NCBI GenBank assembly: GCA_034104345.1
Contig: JAXEDY010000016.1
Coordinates: forward strand, 55,395 to 119,394
Length of the DNA stretch: 64,000 bases
Origin: HGM11416 sp034104345
GTDB lineage: Bacteria > Bacillota > Clostridia > Christensenellales > Borkfalkiaceae
Direction: 5' to 3'
The notes beneath the pieces are model-generated. The model was given only the letters and a program-made list of their open reading frames with translations. It searched no databases and had not been told where the DNA came from. Shown here piece after piece: positions 43,758 through 52,473 of the stretch. Within the stretch, counting starts at the first letter, position 1. Every line of letters begins with the position of its first letter. The translations under genes and the position numbers were made by a program.

Positions 43758-44728
43758 AAAAAATTATTTTAATTTATTGTGCTGCGTTTCTTATCGCAGT
43801 CGTTGTTTCGGCGGTATGTGCCGGCTGTAATAAAACAGGGCATAAGTTTGCCAAAGAATTAAGTTACGACGAAACTTTTCACTATCGTGTTTGTACGGAC
43901 AACGGTTGTAACGAAAAAAAGGATAAAGCCGAACATATTTTCGGCGAATGGACTGTAACTGAAGAAGCTTCGACGACGAAGCAAGGGTTAAAAGAGCGCG
44001 TTTGCGGCGAGTGTGGATATAAAAAAAGGGAAGTTATTCCCATGGTTGTTAAATCCGAACGCACGATTAAGTTGAAATCGGGCGTAACGCTCGATAAAGT
44101 TTACGACGGCAACGCGGTGGTCGTAAGCGCGGATAATTTCGAGTATGACGGCGGCGGCGAAATTACTTTTACGTTTGCCCGCGGCGGAAGCGAAGAGTGG
44201 TTTTCGGAAGCGCCGAAAGCAATAGGTAAATATACGGTAAAGGTAACCGTTGCAGAAACCGGAACACATATGGGCGCTACGTAAACTTTTGATTTTGAAA
44301 TAAAAAAAACCGCGGTAATAACCGGCAATTATAAAGATTTTACTGTAACCGACGCCAACGGTAAAACCGTAAAACTTTCGGAATTTATAGGAAAACCCAT
44401 AGTCGTTAACTTTTGGGCGGCTTGGTGTGCTCCTTGCAAAGCCGAACTTCCGCATTTCGACAAACTCGCAAAAGAACTGAAAGGTCAAGTGGAGTTTTTA
44501 ATGGTAAGCGTATATTTGAATAAGGACTACGTTAAGCAATTCGTTTCGCAAAGCGGTTATACGTTTCCTCTATATTTCGATGATAACGAAGAGGGCTCAA
44601 CCGCTTATGAGGTCACCGGAATACCCGTTACGGTGTTTATAACCGCAGAAGGGAATATAAAGTCAAAAGCGGTAGGCGCGATGAGCGAGGCGGTTTTAAG
44701 AAGTTATATAATCGGCATATTAAATTAA
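43754..44728 (+). pseudogene. Lipoprotein-thioredoxin fusion gene interrupted by an in-frame TAA
   Basis: The reading frame opens with a lipobox (VCAGC, Cys25), a Cys-pair domain (RVCTDNGCNEKKDKAEHIFG, VCGECGYKKRE) and an MBG-like domain (LDKVYDGNAVVV). It meets TAA at 44282-44284. The same frame then continues for 147 codons: TFDFEIKKTAV, then a TlpA domain with WAAWCAPCKAELPHFDK. The expected residue at the stop is Tyr (ATYTFDFEIKK pattern), so one base change from TAT or TAC explains it. The rest of the frame is intact. The downstream part has no good start before ATG 44489, which lies after the active site. Confidence 0.82.
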
Positions 44729-44812
44729 AAAGGTTATTAAAAATGGTAATCGACGTAAAAAAATCGGGCTGAAAAAAAATTAAAAAAATTTAAAATTCGG
44801 CAAAAAAATCGC

Positions 44813-44842
44813 TTGACTTTTAAGCCCGCGTTGTATTATTAT
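44813..44842 (+). promoter_or_regulatory. Promoter of pyrG leader
   Basis: TTGACT (44813-44818), 18-base spacer, TATTAT (44837-44842); TATAAT at 44840-44845 is an alternative with a 21-base spacer. Confidence 0.6.
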
Positions 44843-44845
44843 AAT

Positions 44846-44943
44846 GCTTGTTTTTTTGATGCACGCGTTCGGCTCGGCTTATTAAAGCGGTTAAAATCCG
44901 CTCGTTTTAAGGGCGGGCAAACAAGTGTAAAAATAGTCTTTAC
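44846..44943 (+). promoter_or_regulatory. pyrG leader, part upstream of the terminator hairpin
   Basis: CTTGTTT near the 5' end (44847-44853) can pair with AAACAAG (about 44919-44925), enclosing GC-rich segments such as GCGG/CCGC. With the strong terminator just downstream, this gives an attenuation-type layout. It fills the 334-base gap before pyrG together with the terminator. Confidence 0.4.
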
Positions 44944-44997
44944 GGGCGTTTTTTTTAGGGGCTTTAAATTGGTCCTTAAAAAAAAACGCCCTTTTTT
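44944..44997 (+). terminator. Strong terminator/attenuator in the pyrG leader
   Basis: GGGCGTTTTTTTTAGGGGC pairs with GTCCTTAAAAAAAAACGCCC (wobbles allowed), followed by TTTTTT. It lies about 65 bases before the pyrG start and after the only visible promoter, so pyrG expression needs readthrough or an unseen promoter. Confidence 0.75.
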
Positions 44998-45062
44998 CGG
45001 GTAAAAATACGGAAAAAGGGGCAAAATATTCGGTTTTATCGTGATTTTTTTAAGGAGATTGT

Positions 45063-46667
45063 ATGAAACAGACCAAATTTATTTTCGTAACGGGCGGCGT
45101 TGTGTCGGGGCTCGGGAAGGGCATAGTAGCGGCGGCTCTCGGCAGGCTTTTGCGTTCGCGCGGGTATAAGATAGCCGTTCAGAAATTAGACCCCTATATG
45201 AACGTAGATCCCGGAACCATGAACCCCCTTGAACACGGAGAAGTGTTCGTTACCGACGACGGAGCGGAAACCGACCTTGACCTTGGGCATTACGAACGTT
45301 TTACGGGCGTAGATCTTACCAAATATTCTAACCTTACTTCGGGCAAAGTGTTTTACACCGTGCTCGAAAAAGAGCGTAAGGGCGAATACCTTGGCAAAAC
45401 CGTGCAGATTATTCCTCACGTTACCGACGAAACTAAAAAATTTATAAGAAAAACCGCCGAAAAAACGGGCGCCGACATAGTTATAACCGAAATCGGCGGC
45501 ACCATAGGCGACATCGAATCGCAACACTTTTTAGAAGCCATAAGGCAATTTTCGTTCGACGTAGGCAGGGAAAACTGCGTGTTTATTCACGTTTGTCTGG
45601 TGCCTTATATAAGCGGCTCGAACGAATATAAATCCAAGCCCACCCAGCACAGCGTTGGCGAACTTCAGGGAATGGGCATTTCGCCCGACGTTATAGTCGT
45701 GCGCTCGGATGGCGAAGTTGGCGAAAACATCCGCAAAAAAATATCGCTTTTCTGCAACGTTCGCCCAGATTGCGTGGTTTCGGACGTAACTTTGGACTGT
45801 TTATACGAAACTCCGCTCGCTTTGCACGAAAACGGGCTTGACAAAGCGGTGGCTCGTGCGTTAAAATTAAAAGGCAGGGCAGACCTTACCGAATGGCGCA
45901 AGTTTATAAAATCGGTTAAGTCGGCAAAACGCACGGTCGAAATCGCGCTTGTCGGTAAATACGTCGCGCTTCACGACGCATATTTGTCGGTTGTGGAAGC
46001 TCTTAACGCCGCGGGTTATGCAAACGGCGTAAAAATTAAAATCCGTTGGGTAGACAGCGAAAACTTAACCGCCGAAAACGCCGCCGAAACCTTTAAGGGC
46101 GTAAACGGAATTATTATCCCGGGCGGGTTCGGCTCGCGCGCGACCGAAGGTATGATCGAAACCTGCCGCTTTGCCCGCGAAAACGATTTGCCATGCTTTG
46201 GTATATGTTTAGGTATGCAGATGATGGTTATCGAATACGCGCGTAGCGTCTGCGGGTTAAACGGCGCAACTTCGGGCGAATTCGACGAAAAATCCGATTA
46301 TAAAGTAATCGACCTTATGCCCGACCAGAAAAACGTAGACAAAAAGGGCGGCACTATGCGTCTCGGCGCATATCCGTGCGAACTTAAAGACGGAACCAAC
46401 GCAAAAACGGCTTACGGCGAAACTTCTATATCCGAACGCCACCGCCACAGATACGAATTCAACAACGATTTTAAAGGCGTGTTAAGCGCGGCGGGGCTTA
46501 CTTTGGCGGGTACTTCGCCCGATGGCAGACTCGTAGAAGTGGTTGAAGTTACCAAAAACAAATTTTACATCGGCTGCCAGTTCCATCCCGAATTCAAATC
46601 GCGCCCCGACAAAGCGCACCCGCTTTTCAAAGCGTTTATAAAAGCAAGCGCCGAACGCTCGAAATAA
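45063..46667 (+). CDS. pyrG: CTP synthase
   Basis: This is a full-length (534-residue) CTP synthase: amidoligase domain with FVTGGVVSGLGKGI, KLDPYMNVDPGTMNPLEHGEVFVTDDG and EIGGTIGDIES; glutaminase domain with PGGFGSR, C382 in FGICLGMQ and the His-Glu pair in HPEFKSRP. It converts UTP to CTP using glutamine and ATP in the cytosol. AAGGAG precedes the ATG. The attenuator-like leader suggests nucleotide-responsive control, as known for Gram-positive pyrG genes, though the mechanism here looks different (no G-run at the transcript start). Confidence 0.97.
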   Translation: MKQTKFIFVTGGVVSGLGKGIVAAALGRLLRSRGYKIAVQKLDPYMNVDPGTMNPLEHGEVFVTDDGAETDLDLGHYERFTGVDLTKYSNLTSGKVFYTVLEKERKGEYLGKTVQIIPHVTDETKKFIRKTAEKTGADIVITEIGGTIGDIESQHFLEAIRQFSFDVGRENCVFIHVCLVPYISGSNEYKSKPTQHSVGELQGMGISPDVIVVRSDGEVGENIRKKISLFCNVRPDCVVSDVTLDCLYETPLALHENGLDKAVARALKLKGRADLTEWRKFIKSVKSAKRTVEIALVGKYVALHDAYLSVVEALNAAGYANGVKIKIRWVDSENLTAENAAETFKGVNGIIIPGGFGSRATEGMIETCRFARENDLPCFGICLGMQMMVIEYARSVCGLNGATSGEFDEKSDYKVIDLMPDQKNVDKKGGTMRLGAYPCELKDGTNAKTAYGETSISERHRHRYEFNNDFKGVLSAAGLTLAGTSPDGRLVEVVEVTKNKFYIGCQFHPEFKSRPDKAHPLFKAFIKASAERSK

Positions 46668-46773
46668 CGCGCGGGTTAAGCCGTGCGGTAAGGTAAAAAG
46701 CCGAAACAGCGCGCCGCGAAAAAATTGAAATACAAATCGAGATACACATAAAAATACGAAAGGAGAAAGATAT

Positions 46774-48867
46774 ATGGACAACGAAGCAAAAGCAAACGTT
46801 TCAAAGATTTTTGCCGAAAACGTTTTTACCGACGCCGAAATGAAAAATCGCTTAAGCGAAGAATCGTATAACGAATACAGAAACTGTATAGAAAACGACG
46901 TGCCTTTAACTCGTCCGCTTGCCGACGAAATCGCCGCGGCTATGAAAGACTGGGCCATATCGCGCGGGGCAACTCATTACACGCATTGGTTTCAGCCCAT
47001 GACGGGCGTTACCGCCGAAAAACATGAGGCATTCATCGAACCTTCGAAAGACGGCGTTATCGAACGGTTTTCGGGCAAAAACCTTATAAAGGGCGAACCC
47101 GACGCGTCGAGTTTTCCAAACGGCGGCTTGCGCGCCACCTTCGAAGCGCGCGGGTATACCGCTTACGATCCGAATTCAACCGCGTTCGTTAAAGACGGTT
47201 CGCTTTACGTTCCCACGGTTTTTTGCTCTTACGGCGGAGAATCGCTCGATAAAAAAGCACCGCTTTTGCGCAGTTTAGAAGCGCTTAACGAAAACGCCGT
47301 GCGCCTTTTGCGCGCTTTGGGCGACGGCGAAACGCATAAAGTCCGCGTTAACGTAGGCGTTGAACAGGAATACTTTTTGATTGATAAAAAAGAATATGAA
47401 AAACGGCTCGATTTAATCACGTGCGGGCGCACTCTTTACGGCGCGAAACCGCCTAAGGGGCAGGAACTCGAAGATCATTACTTCGGCAAAATAAAATCCC
47501 GCGTGTGGGACTATATGTCCGACTTAGACGAAGAACTGTGGAAACTCGGCGTATACGCTAAAACAAAACACAACGAAGTTGCTCCCGCTCAGCACGAGCT
47601 TGCAAACGTTTACACTTCGGCAAACGCCGCGGTCGATCAGAACCAGATAACGATGTCGGTTATGAAATCGGTCGCAAACAAGCACGGAATGGTTTGCCTG
47701 CTCAACGAAAAACCCTTTGCGGGCATTAACGGAAGCGGCAAGCACAACAACTGGTCTATCGAAACCGACGGCGGCGAAAATCTGTTAAAACCGGGAAAGC
47801 ACCCCATGGAAAACAAAAAATTCCTTGCGTTTTTCGCGTGCGTGGTGGCGGCTGTCGACGATTATCAGGATATTTTGCGCATGTCGGTTGCTTCGCCGGG
47901 TAACGATAACCGTCTCGGCGGCAACGAAGCGCCGCCCGCGATAATTTCTATATTTGTGGGAAGCGAAATGCAGGAACTTATTTCGGCTATCGTAAACGGC
48001 GGCGCTTACACCGAAAAAGAAAAGGCAAAATCGCGCGTCGGCGGCAACATTATGTATACCAAAGACGATACCGACCGCAACAGAACTTCGCCGTTCGCTT
48101 TTACGGGCAATAAATTCGAATTCAGAATGGTCGGCTCGGATATGTCGGTGGCGGGGGCAAACATAGTTTTAAACACCGCCGTCGCCGAAGAATTAGGCAA
48201 ATTTTCGGAAGAACTTGAAAAACGCGGCATAACTTCGCTTAACGAAATTTTAAAAGAAACGCTTAAAAAGCACGAACGCATCATATTTAACGGCAACAAC
48301 TATTCCGAAGAATGGAAAGAAGAAGCTGCTCGCCGCGGGCTTGCCATAATGCCCACCATGGTCGACGCGATTTCTGCCTACGTTGCCGAAAAGAACGTTA
48401 AATTGTTTGAAAAACACGGCGTTTTCACGGGTAAAGAACTTAACAGCAGATACGAAATAATGCTTGAAAGATACTCGAAAACGCTCGACATCGAAGCGAA
48501 AACAATGCTTTGGATGTTCGACAGGCAGATTGCCCCCGCGGTTATCGGGTTCCAGAAAAATCTCGCAAAAGAAATCACTCTTAAAAACCAGATAGAAAGC
48601 GGGCTTGCCGTAAGCGAAACAAGGCTTTTAAAAACCGTTTCGGCGTTTTTGAATTCGGCGTTTAACGTTAAAGAAGAACTTGCTTTAAGCATTGAAAAAG
48701 CCGTCGAAATAACCGACGCCAAAGACTGCGCCGTATTTCACAAAAAGGGCGTTAAGGTAAAAATGGAAGAACTTCGCGCCGTGTGCGACAAACTCGAAGA
48801 GTGCGTAAGTTCGACCGATTGGCCCTTCCCGACCTACGCCGACATTTTATACAGCGTAAAATATTAA
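46774..48867 (+). CDS. glnN: Glutamine synthetase type III
   Basis: The 697-residue length and motifs fit type III glutamine synthetase: THYTHWFQPMTG, NGGLRATFEARGYTAYDP, VGVEQEYFLID, KHNEVAPAQHELANVYTSAN, GINGSGKHNNWS, SPGNDNRLGGNEAPPAI and RNRTSPFAFTGNKFEFRMVGS. It makes glutamine from glutamate, ammonia and ATP as a dodecamer in the cytosol. AAAGGAG precedes the ATG. It lies 106 bases after pyrG, itself a glutamine consumer, with no clear terminator between, so they may be co-transcribed. Confidence 0.96.
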   Translation: MDNEAKANVSKIFAENVFTDAEMKNRLSEESYNEYRNCIENDVPLTRPLADEIAAAMKDWAISRGATHYTHWFQPMTGVTAEKHEAFIEPSKDGVIERFSGKNLIKGEPDASSFPNGGLRATFEARGYTAYDPNSTAFVKDGSLYVPTVFCSYGGESLDKKAPLLRSLEALNENAVRLLRALGDGETHKVRVNVGVEQEYFLIDKKEYEKRLDLITCGRTLYGAKPPKGQELEDHYFGKIKSRVWDYMSDLDEELWKLGVYAKTKHNEVAPAQHELANVYTSANAAVDQNQITMSVMKSVANKHGMVCLLNEKPFAGINGSGKHNNWSIETDGGENLLKPGKHPMENKKFLAFFACVVAAVDDYQDILRMSVASPGNDNRLGGNEAPPAIISIFVGSEMQELISAIVNGGAYTEKEKAKSRVGGNIMYTKDDTDRNRTSPFAFTGNKFEFRMVGSDMSVAGANIVLNTAVAEELGKFSEELEKRGITSLNEILKETLKKHERIIFNGNNYSEEWKEEAARRGLAIMPTMVDAISAYVAEKNVKLFEKHGVFTGKELNSRYEIMLERYSKTLDIEAKTMLWMFDRQIAPAVIGFQKNLAKEITLKNQIESGLAVSETRLLKTVSAFLNSAFNVKEELALSIEKAVEITDAKDCAVFHKKGVKVKMEELRAVCDKLEECVSSTDWPFPTYADILYSVKY

Positions 48868-48884
48868 GCGGCTGTAAAAGTGCG

Positions 48885-48904
48885 GCTATAAGTCCGTTAT
48901 CGGC
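48885..48904 (+). repeat. Dispersed intergenic hairpin-loop motif, copy 6
   Basis: GCTATAAGTCCGTTATCGGC followed by ACTTTCG, 17 bases after the glnN stop. The flanks form a perfect AAAGTGC/GCACTTT stem (48877-48883 with 48902-48908) around the conserved loop. Confidence 0.68.
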
Positions 48905-48963
48905 ACTTTCGAAGTGAAAATAGGAAAAAGAAAACCCGAAAAGGGCGTATAAAAAATCGATAT

Positions 48964-49010
48964 AAAAAACCGGGACAGGGTGTTTTTGCACGAACCGTCC
49001 CGGGTTTTTT
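48964..49010 (+). terminator. Terminator after glnN
   Basis: AAAAAACCGGGAC/GTCCCGGGTTTTTT with an inner GTG/CAC stem. It is a very stable hairpin. The rest of the gap to 49182 is A/T-rich without features I can name. Confidence 0.93.
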
Positions 49011-49182
49011 ATAGATAAATAATTTTATCCGCAAAAAAAACAAAACGCAAAAATTTCTTGATTTTTTACACAAAAGCCGGTTTTAGGGTATATGAAAAAC
49101 GATATATAAAAAAAGATAACGGTATATACGAAAATTATATTGAAAAAATTCGTCGAATAAAGTAAAGGCGCAAAAAAAGTTG

Positions 49183-49217
49183 TTGCAAAACGAAAAATAA
49201 AATGATATAATTATATC
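49183..49217 (+). promoter_or_regulatory. rex promoter with overlapping palindrome
   Basis: TTGCAA (49183-49188), 17-base spacer, TATAAT (49206-49211). The -10 box sits in a perfect 14-bp palindrome GATATAATTATATC (49204-49217), a possible operator. It is not a match to the Rex consensus TTGTTAANNNNTTAACAA. Confidence 0.65.
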
Positions 49218-49249
49218 GATAAAGGCGGAGTGATTGATTTAAAGATATT

Positions 49250-49867
49250 ATGAGCAACCGTAAAATTCCCGAATCGGTAATGGCAAGATTACCCGTATAT
49301 CTGCATTTTTTAAAGTCGTTTCCGGCGCAGGAGGGCGACACGATTTCGTCTGCCGCGATAGCGAAAAATCTTGGGCTCGGCGAAGTTCAGGTTAGAAAAG
49401 ATTTAGCCCTTATAAGCGGGGCGGGTAAACCAAAAATCGGTTATTATCGTTTAGAACTTGTTTCGCACATAGAAAGCGCTCTCGGCAGCGGAAAAAATAC
49501 CAACGCAGTTATAGTCGGGGCGGGTAAACTCGGCAGGGCACTTTTATGCTACGAAGGGTTTTCGGAATTCGGCGTGCATATTCTCGCCGCGTTCGACGTG
49601 GAAGTTGAAAACGGACTTAAAATTTCGGGAGACAAAAGGGTTTTGCCCGTTTCCGAACTTTTTAAATTCTGCAAAGAAAACGACGTTAAAATAGGCGTTA
49701 TAACCGTCCCTGAAAGTCAGGCGCAAACCGTTGCCGACGAACTTGTTAAAGCAAAGGTTTCGGCTATTTGGAATTTTGCCCCCGCAAGGCTTAAAATTCC
49801 GCCCGAAATAAAGGTTAAAAACGAAAATATGGCAGCTTCGGTCGCGGTTCTTTCGGCAAGTTTATAA
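49250..49867 (+). CDS. rex: Redox-sensing transcriptional repressor Rex
   Basis: The 205-residue protein has an N-terminal winged helix (IPESVMARLPVYLHFLKSF, ISSAAIAKNLGLGEVQVRKDLALISGAGKPKIGY) and a Rossmann domain (NAVIVGAGKLGRALLCY, IAVITVPE-like VGVITVPESQAQTVADEL). Rex senses the NADH/NAD+ ratio and represses fermentation and respiration genes when NAD+ is high. It stands at the head of the malate-fumarate-Hdr redox gene block, 88 bases before the dehydrogenase gene with no terminator between, so it probably belongs to and may control that block. Confidence 0.95.
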   Translation: MSNRKIPESVMARLPVYLHFLKSFPAQEGDTISSAAIAKNLGLGEVQVRKDLALISGAGKPKIGYYRLELVSHIESALGSGKNTNAVIVGAGKLGRALLCYEGFSEFGVHILAAFDVEVENGLKISGDKRVLPVSELFKFCKENDVKIGVITVPESQAQTVADELVKAKVSAIWNFAPARLKIPPEIKVKNENMAASVAVLSASL

Positions 49868-49955
49868 TAAGTGCAACAAGTGCGGGCAAAAAGAAAAAAA
49901 AGCGACAAACGAAAATAAAATTTTTACATATAAAAAGTTTTTTAAGGAGAAACTT

Positions 49956-50900
49956 ATGAACAAGATTACCATTATCGGCAGCGGCAGGGTCGGTTCGACC
50001 ATTGCATACTCGCTCACTTGCAGGGGCTTAGCTTCTGAAATCGTCATCATCGACATCAACGGCGATCGCGCGATGGGCGAAGCGCTCGACATTCGTCAGG
50101 GCTTGTCTTACGACAGTGCCTGCTCGGTTTATGCCGGCAACTATGAAGACGCGAAGGATTCCGACATAGTGATCATAACTTCGGGTATTGCAAGAAAACC
50201 CGGACAAACCCGTCTTGAACTTATTCAGACGAATATCGGCATTCAGAAATCGATTATTCCGGAAATCACCAAACACGCGCCTAACGCGGTGTATATAATG
50301 GTATCTAACCCCGTAGACGTGCTTACTTACACGTTCTGCAAATTGTCGGATATTCCCGAAAGCAGAGTCATCGGTTCGGGCGCAATTCTCGACACCGCGC
50401 GCCTCCGCGCAAGAATAGCCGAATATTGCGACGTAGAAGTGGGTAATATCCATGCGTATATGTTCGGCGAACACGGCGATTCGGGCTTCGCTCCTTGGTC
50501 GCTTACGAGAATCGCCGGTCTTTCTATCGACGAATATCGCCGCGACGTCGAAACGCAGAACAAACTCCGCGCCGAAATCAGCATTCCCGAAATCGAAAAA
50601 TACGTTCGCGAATCGGGGGCAAAAGTAATTTCGCGCAAAGGGGCGACTTTTTACGCTATCGCTTCTACCGTTTGCCACATCTGCAAGGCGATACTTATCG
50701 GTTCGAATACCGCTATGACGGTTTCGACGATGATGCACGGCGAATACGGAATCGACGACGTTTGTTTAAGCACCATAAACATCGTAGGCAGAAACGGCGT
50801 TTGCGGGAAAATCAATCCGCCGCTTTCGGGTGAAGAACTTCAGAAACTTCAGGCAAGCGCTAAAGTATTGAAAGATATGATCGCGCAACTCGATTTATAA
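49956..50900 (+). CDS. Lactate/malate dehydrogenase family; malate specificity suggested
   Basis: The 314-residue NAD-dependent enzyme has the Rossmann motif IIGSGRVGSTIAYSL, substrate loop SGIARKPGQTRLEL, VSNPVDVLTY, and the catalytic His in GEHGDSG (H173). At the loop position that is Gln in lactate dehydrogenases (Gln102) and Arg in malate dehydrogenases, it has Arg (R80). Other segments (GEHGDS, KGATFYAIAS) look like Ldh. Arg at this position is known to favour oxaloacetate/malate, and fumarase follows, so I lean to malate dehydrogenase; lactate dehydrogenase remains possible. AAGGAG precedes the ATG. Confidence 0.8.
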   Translation: MNKITIIGSGRVGSTIAYSLTCRGLASEIVIIDINGDRAMGEALDIRQGLSYDSACSVYAGNYEDAKDSDIVIITSGIARKPGQTRLELIQTNIGIQKSIIPEITKHAPNAVYIMVSNPVDVLTYTFCKLSDIPESRVIGSGAILDTARLRARIAEYCDVEVGNIHAYMFGEHGDSGFAPWSLTRIAGLSIDEYRRDVETQNKLRAEISIPEIEKYVRESGAKVISRKGATFYAIASTVCHICKAILIGSNTAMTVSTMMHGEYGIDDVCLSTINIVGRNGVCGKINPPLSGEELQKLQASAKVLKDMIAQLDL

Positions 50901-51039
50901 TTTATAATTTTACAATCGGTTTTAGTAAGTCAGCGTTTTTCGGGCGATTTTTCGCAACGTCTGCGGAATAAATTTGCCTGCATTACGGTCGTTGAACGCG
51001 GAAAAACCCGCGCGACCCGTGCTGACGAAAGGAAAAATT

Positions 51040-52422
51040 ATGGAATATCGCATAGAAAAAGACACGATGGGCGAGATGAAGGTTCCCGCCGATAAATATT
51101 GGGGCGCTCAGACCGAACGCAGCCACGAAAACTTTCAGATAGGCGGCGAAGTTATGCCGCGCGAAATTACGCACGCTTTCGGAATTTTGAAAAAAGCGGC
51201 GGCAAGCGCGAACTATAAACTCGGCAAATTAACCGAAGAAAAATATAAAACCATCTGCGCCGCGGCAGACGAAGTTATTTCGGGCAAATTAAACGAGCAT
51301 TTTCCGCTCGTCGTATGGCAGACGGGCAGCGGCACGCAGTCGAACATGAACGCGAACGAAGTTATCGCAAACCGCGGAAACGAAATAGCGGGCAAAAAAC
51401 TTCTGCACCCCAACGACGACGTAAACAAAAGCCAAAGTTCGAACGACACGTTCCCCACGGCTATGCACATAGCGGCGGTTTTGGCGATAGAAGACAAGTT
51501 GCTCCCCGCAATGGAAAAACTCGCTTCAACGCTTAAACGCCTCGAAAAAGAAAACGAAGGCATAGTAAAAAGCGGCAGAACGCACCTTCAGGACGCGGTT
51601 CCGATTGCTTTCTCGCAGGAAATAAGCGGCTGGCGCGCGATGATAGAAAAAACCGAAAAACAAATAAAACTCTCGCTTTGTTCGTTAAAAGAACTTGCGC
51701 TCGGCGGCACGGCGGTCGGCACGGGGCTTAACGCGCCCGCGGGTTTCGACGTAAAAGTTGCCGAAGAAGTTTCGGTTCTTACGGGCAAAGACTTTACTAC
51801 TTCGGATAACAAATATCACGCGCTTACTTCGAAAGACGCAATGGTGTTCGCTCACGGCGCAATGAAAGCGCTCGCGTGCAACCTTATGAAAATAGCGAAC
51901 GACGTTCGTTGGCTGGCTTCCGGTCCGCGCGACGGACTGGGCGAAATATTTATCCCCGAAAACGAACCGGGATCGTCGATTATGCCGGGGAAAGTAAACC
52001 CCACGCAATGCGAATCGATGACTATGGTTGCCGTTCAGGTTATGGCTAACGACGTAGCCGTATCGATGGGCGCTTCGCAGGGCAACTTCGAACTTAACGT
52101 ATTTATGCCCGTTATAGCGTATAACTTTTTGCAATCGGCAAAACTTTTGGCAGAAGGCATAACTTCGTTCGAGAAAAACTGCGTTTGCGGCATTAAAGCC
52201 AACAAAGAAAAAATGGCGCACAACCTGCATAACTCGCTTATGCTCGTAACCGCGCTTAACCCCTATATCGGTTACGAAAACGCGGCAAAAACCGCAAAAA
52301 CCGCTTATAAAGAAAACGTTTCGCTTAAACAAGCGTGCGTTAAACTCGGCTTTTTAACCGAAGAAAAATTCGACGAAGTGTTTAAGCCCGAAAGCATGGC
52401 TTACCCGCACGAAAGCAAATAA
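51040..52422 (+). CDS. fumC: Class II fumarase
   Basis: The 460-residue protein has class II fumarase/aspartase motifs: WQTGSGTQSNMNANEVI, HPNDDVNKSQSSNDTFPTAMH, SGRTHLQDAVPI, GGTAVGTGLNAP and the signature GSSIMPGKVNPTQCE. It interconverts malate and fumarate without an iron-sulfur cluster. The start at ATG 51040 is set by AAAGGA upstream; the frame is open earlier, but that part lacks the conserved sequence. It sits between the Ldh/Mdh gene and Hdr-Flx-Frd, which fits a reductive malate-to-succinate branch. Confidence 0.93.
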   Translation: MEYRIEKDTMGEMKVPADKYWGAQTERSHENFQIGGEVMPREITHAFGILKKAAASANYKLGKLTEEKYKTICAAADEVISGKLNEHFPLVVWQTGSGTQSNMNANEVIANRGNEIAGKKLLHPNDDVNKSQSSNDTFPTAMHIAAVLAIEDKLLPAMEKLASTLKRLEKENEGIVKSGRTHLQDAVPIAFSQEISGWRAMIEKTEKQIKLSLCSLKELALGGTAVGTGLNAPAGFDVKVAEEVSVLTGKDFTTSDNKYHALTSKDAMVFAHGAMKALACNLMKIANDVRWLASGPRDGLGEIFIPENEPGSSIMPGKVNPTQCESMTMVAVQVMANDVAVSMGASQGNFELNVFMPVIAYNFLQSAKLLAEGITSFEKNCVCGIKANKEKMAHNLHNSLMLVTALNPYIGYENAAKTAKTAYKENVSLKQACVKLGFLTEEKFDEVFKPESMAYPHESK

Positions 52423-52473
52423 GTTTTAAACCTGAAACAAACAAAAACGATAACGTAAAATCAAGGAATTTAT

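Noticed and set aside
43754..44284. Separate complete 176-residue lipoprotein gene
   Set aside because: The same frame continues after the stop into the rest of the MBG-like domain and a thioredoxin domain without a new start, so a nonsense-split gene is the simpler reading.
48964..49249. Rex consensus operator upstream of rex
   Set aside because: No TTGTTAANNNNTTAACAA-like site; TTGTTGCAAAAC near 49180 matches only one half and forms the -35 region.
49956..50900. Plain lactate dehydrogenase call
   Set aside because: Not excluded, but Arg80 at the specificity position and the fumarase neighbour make malate at least as likely.
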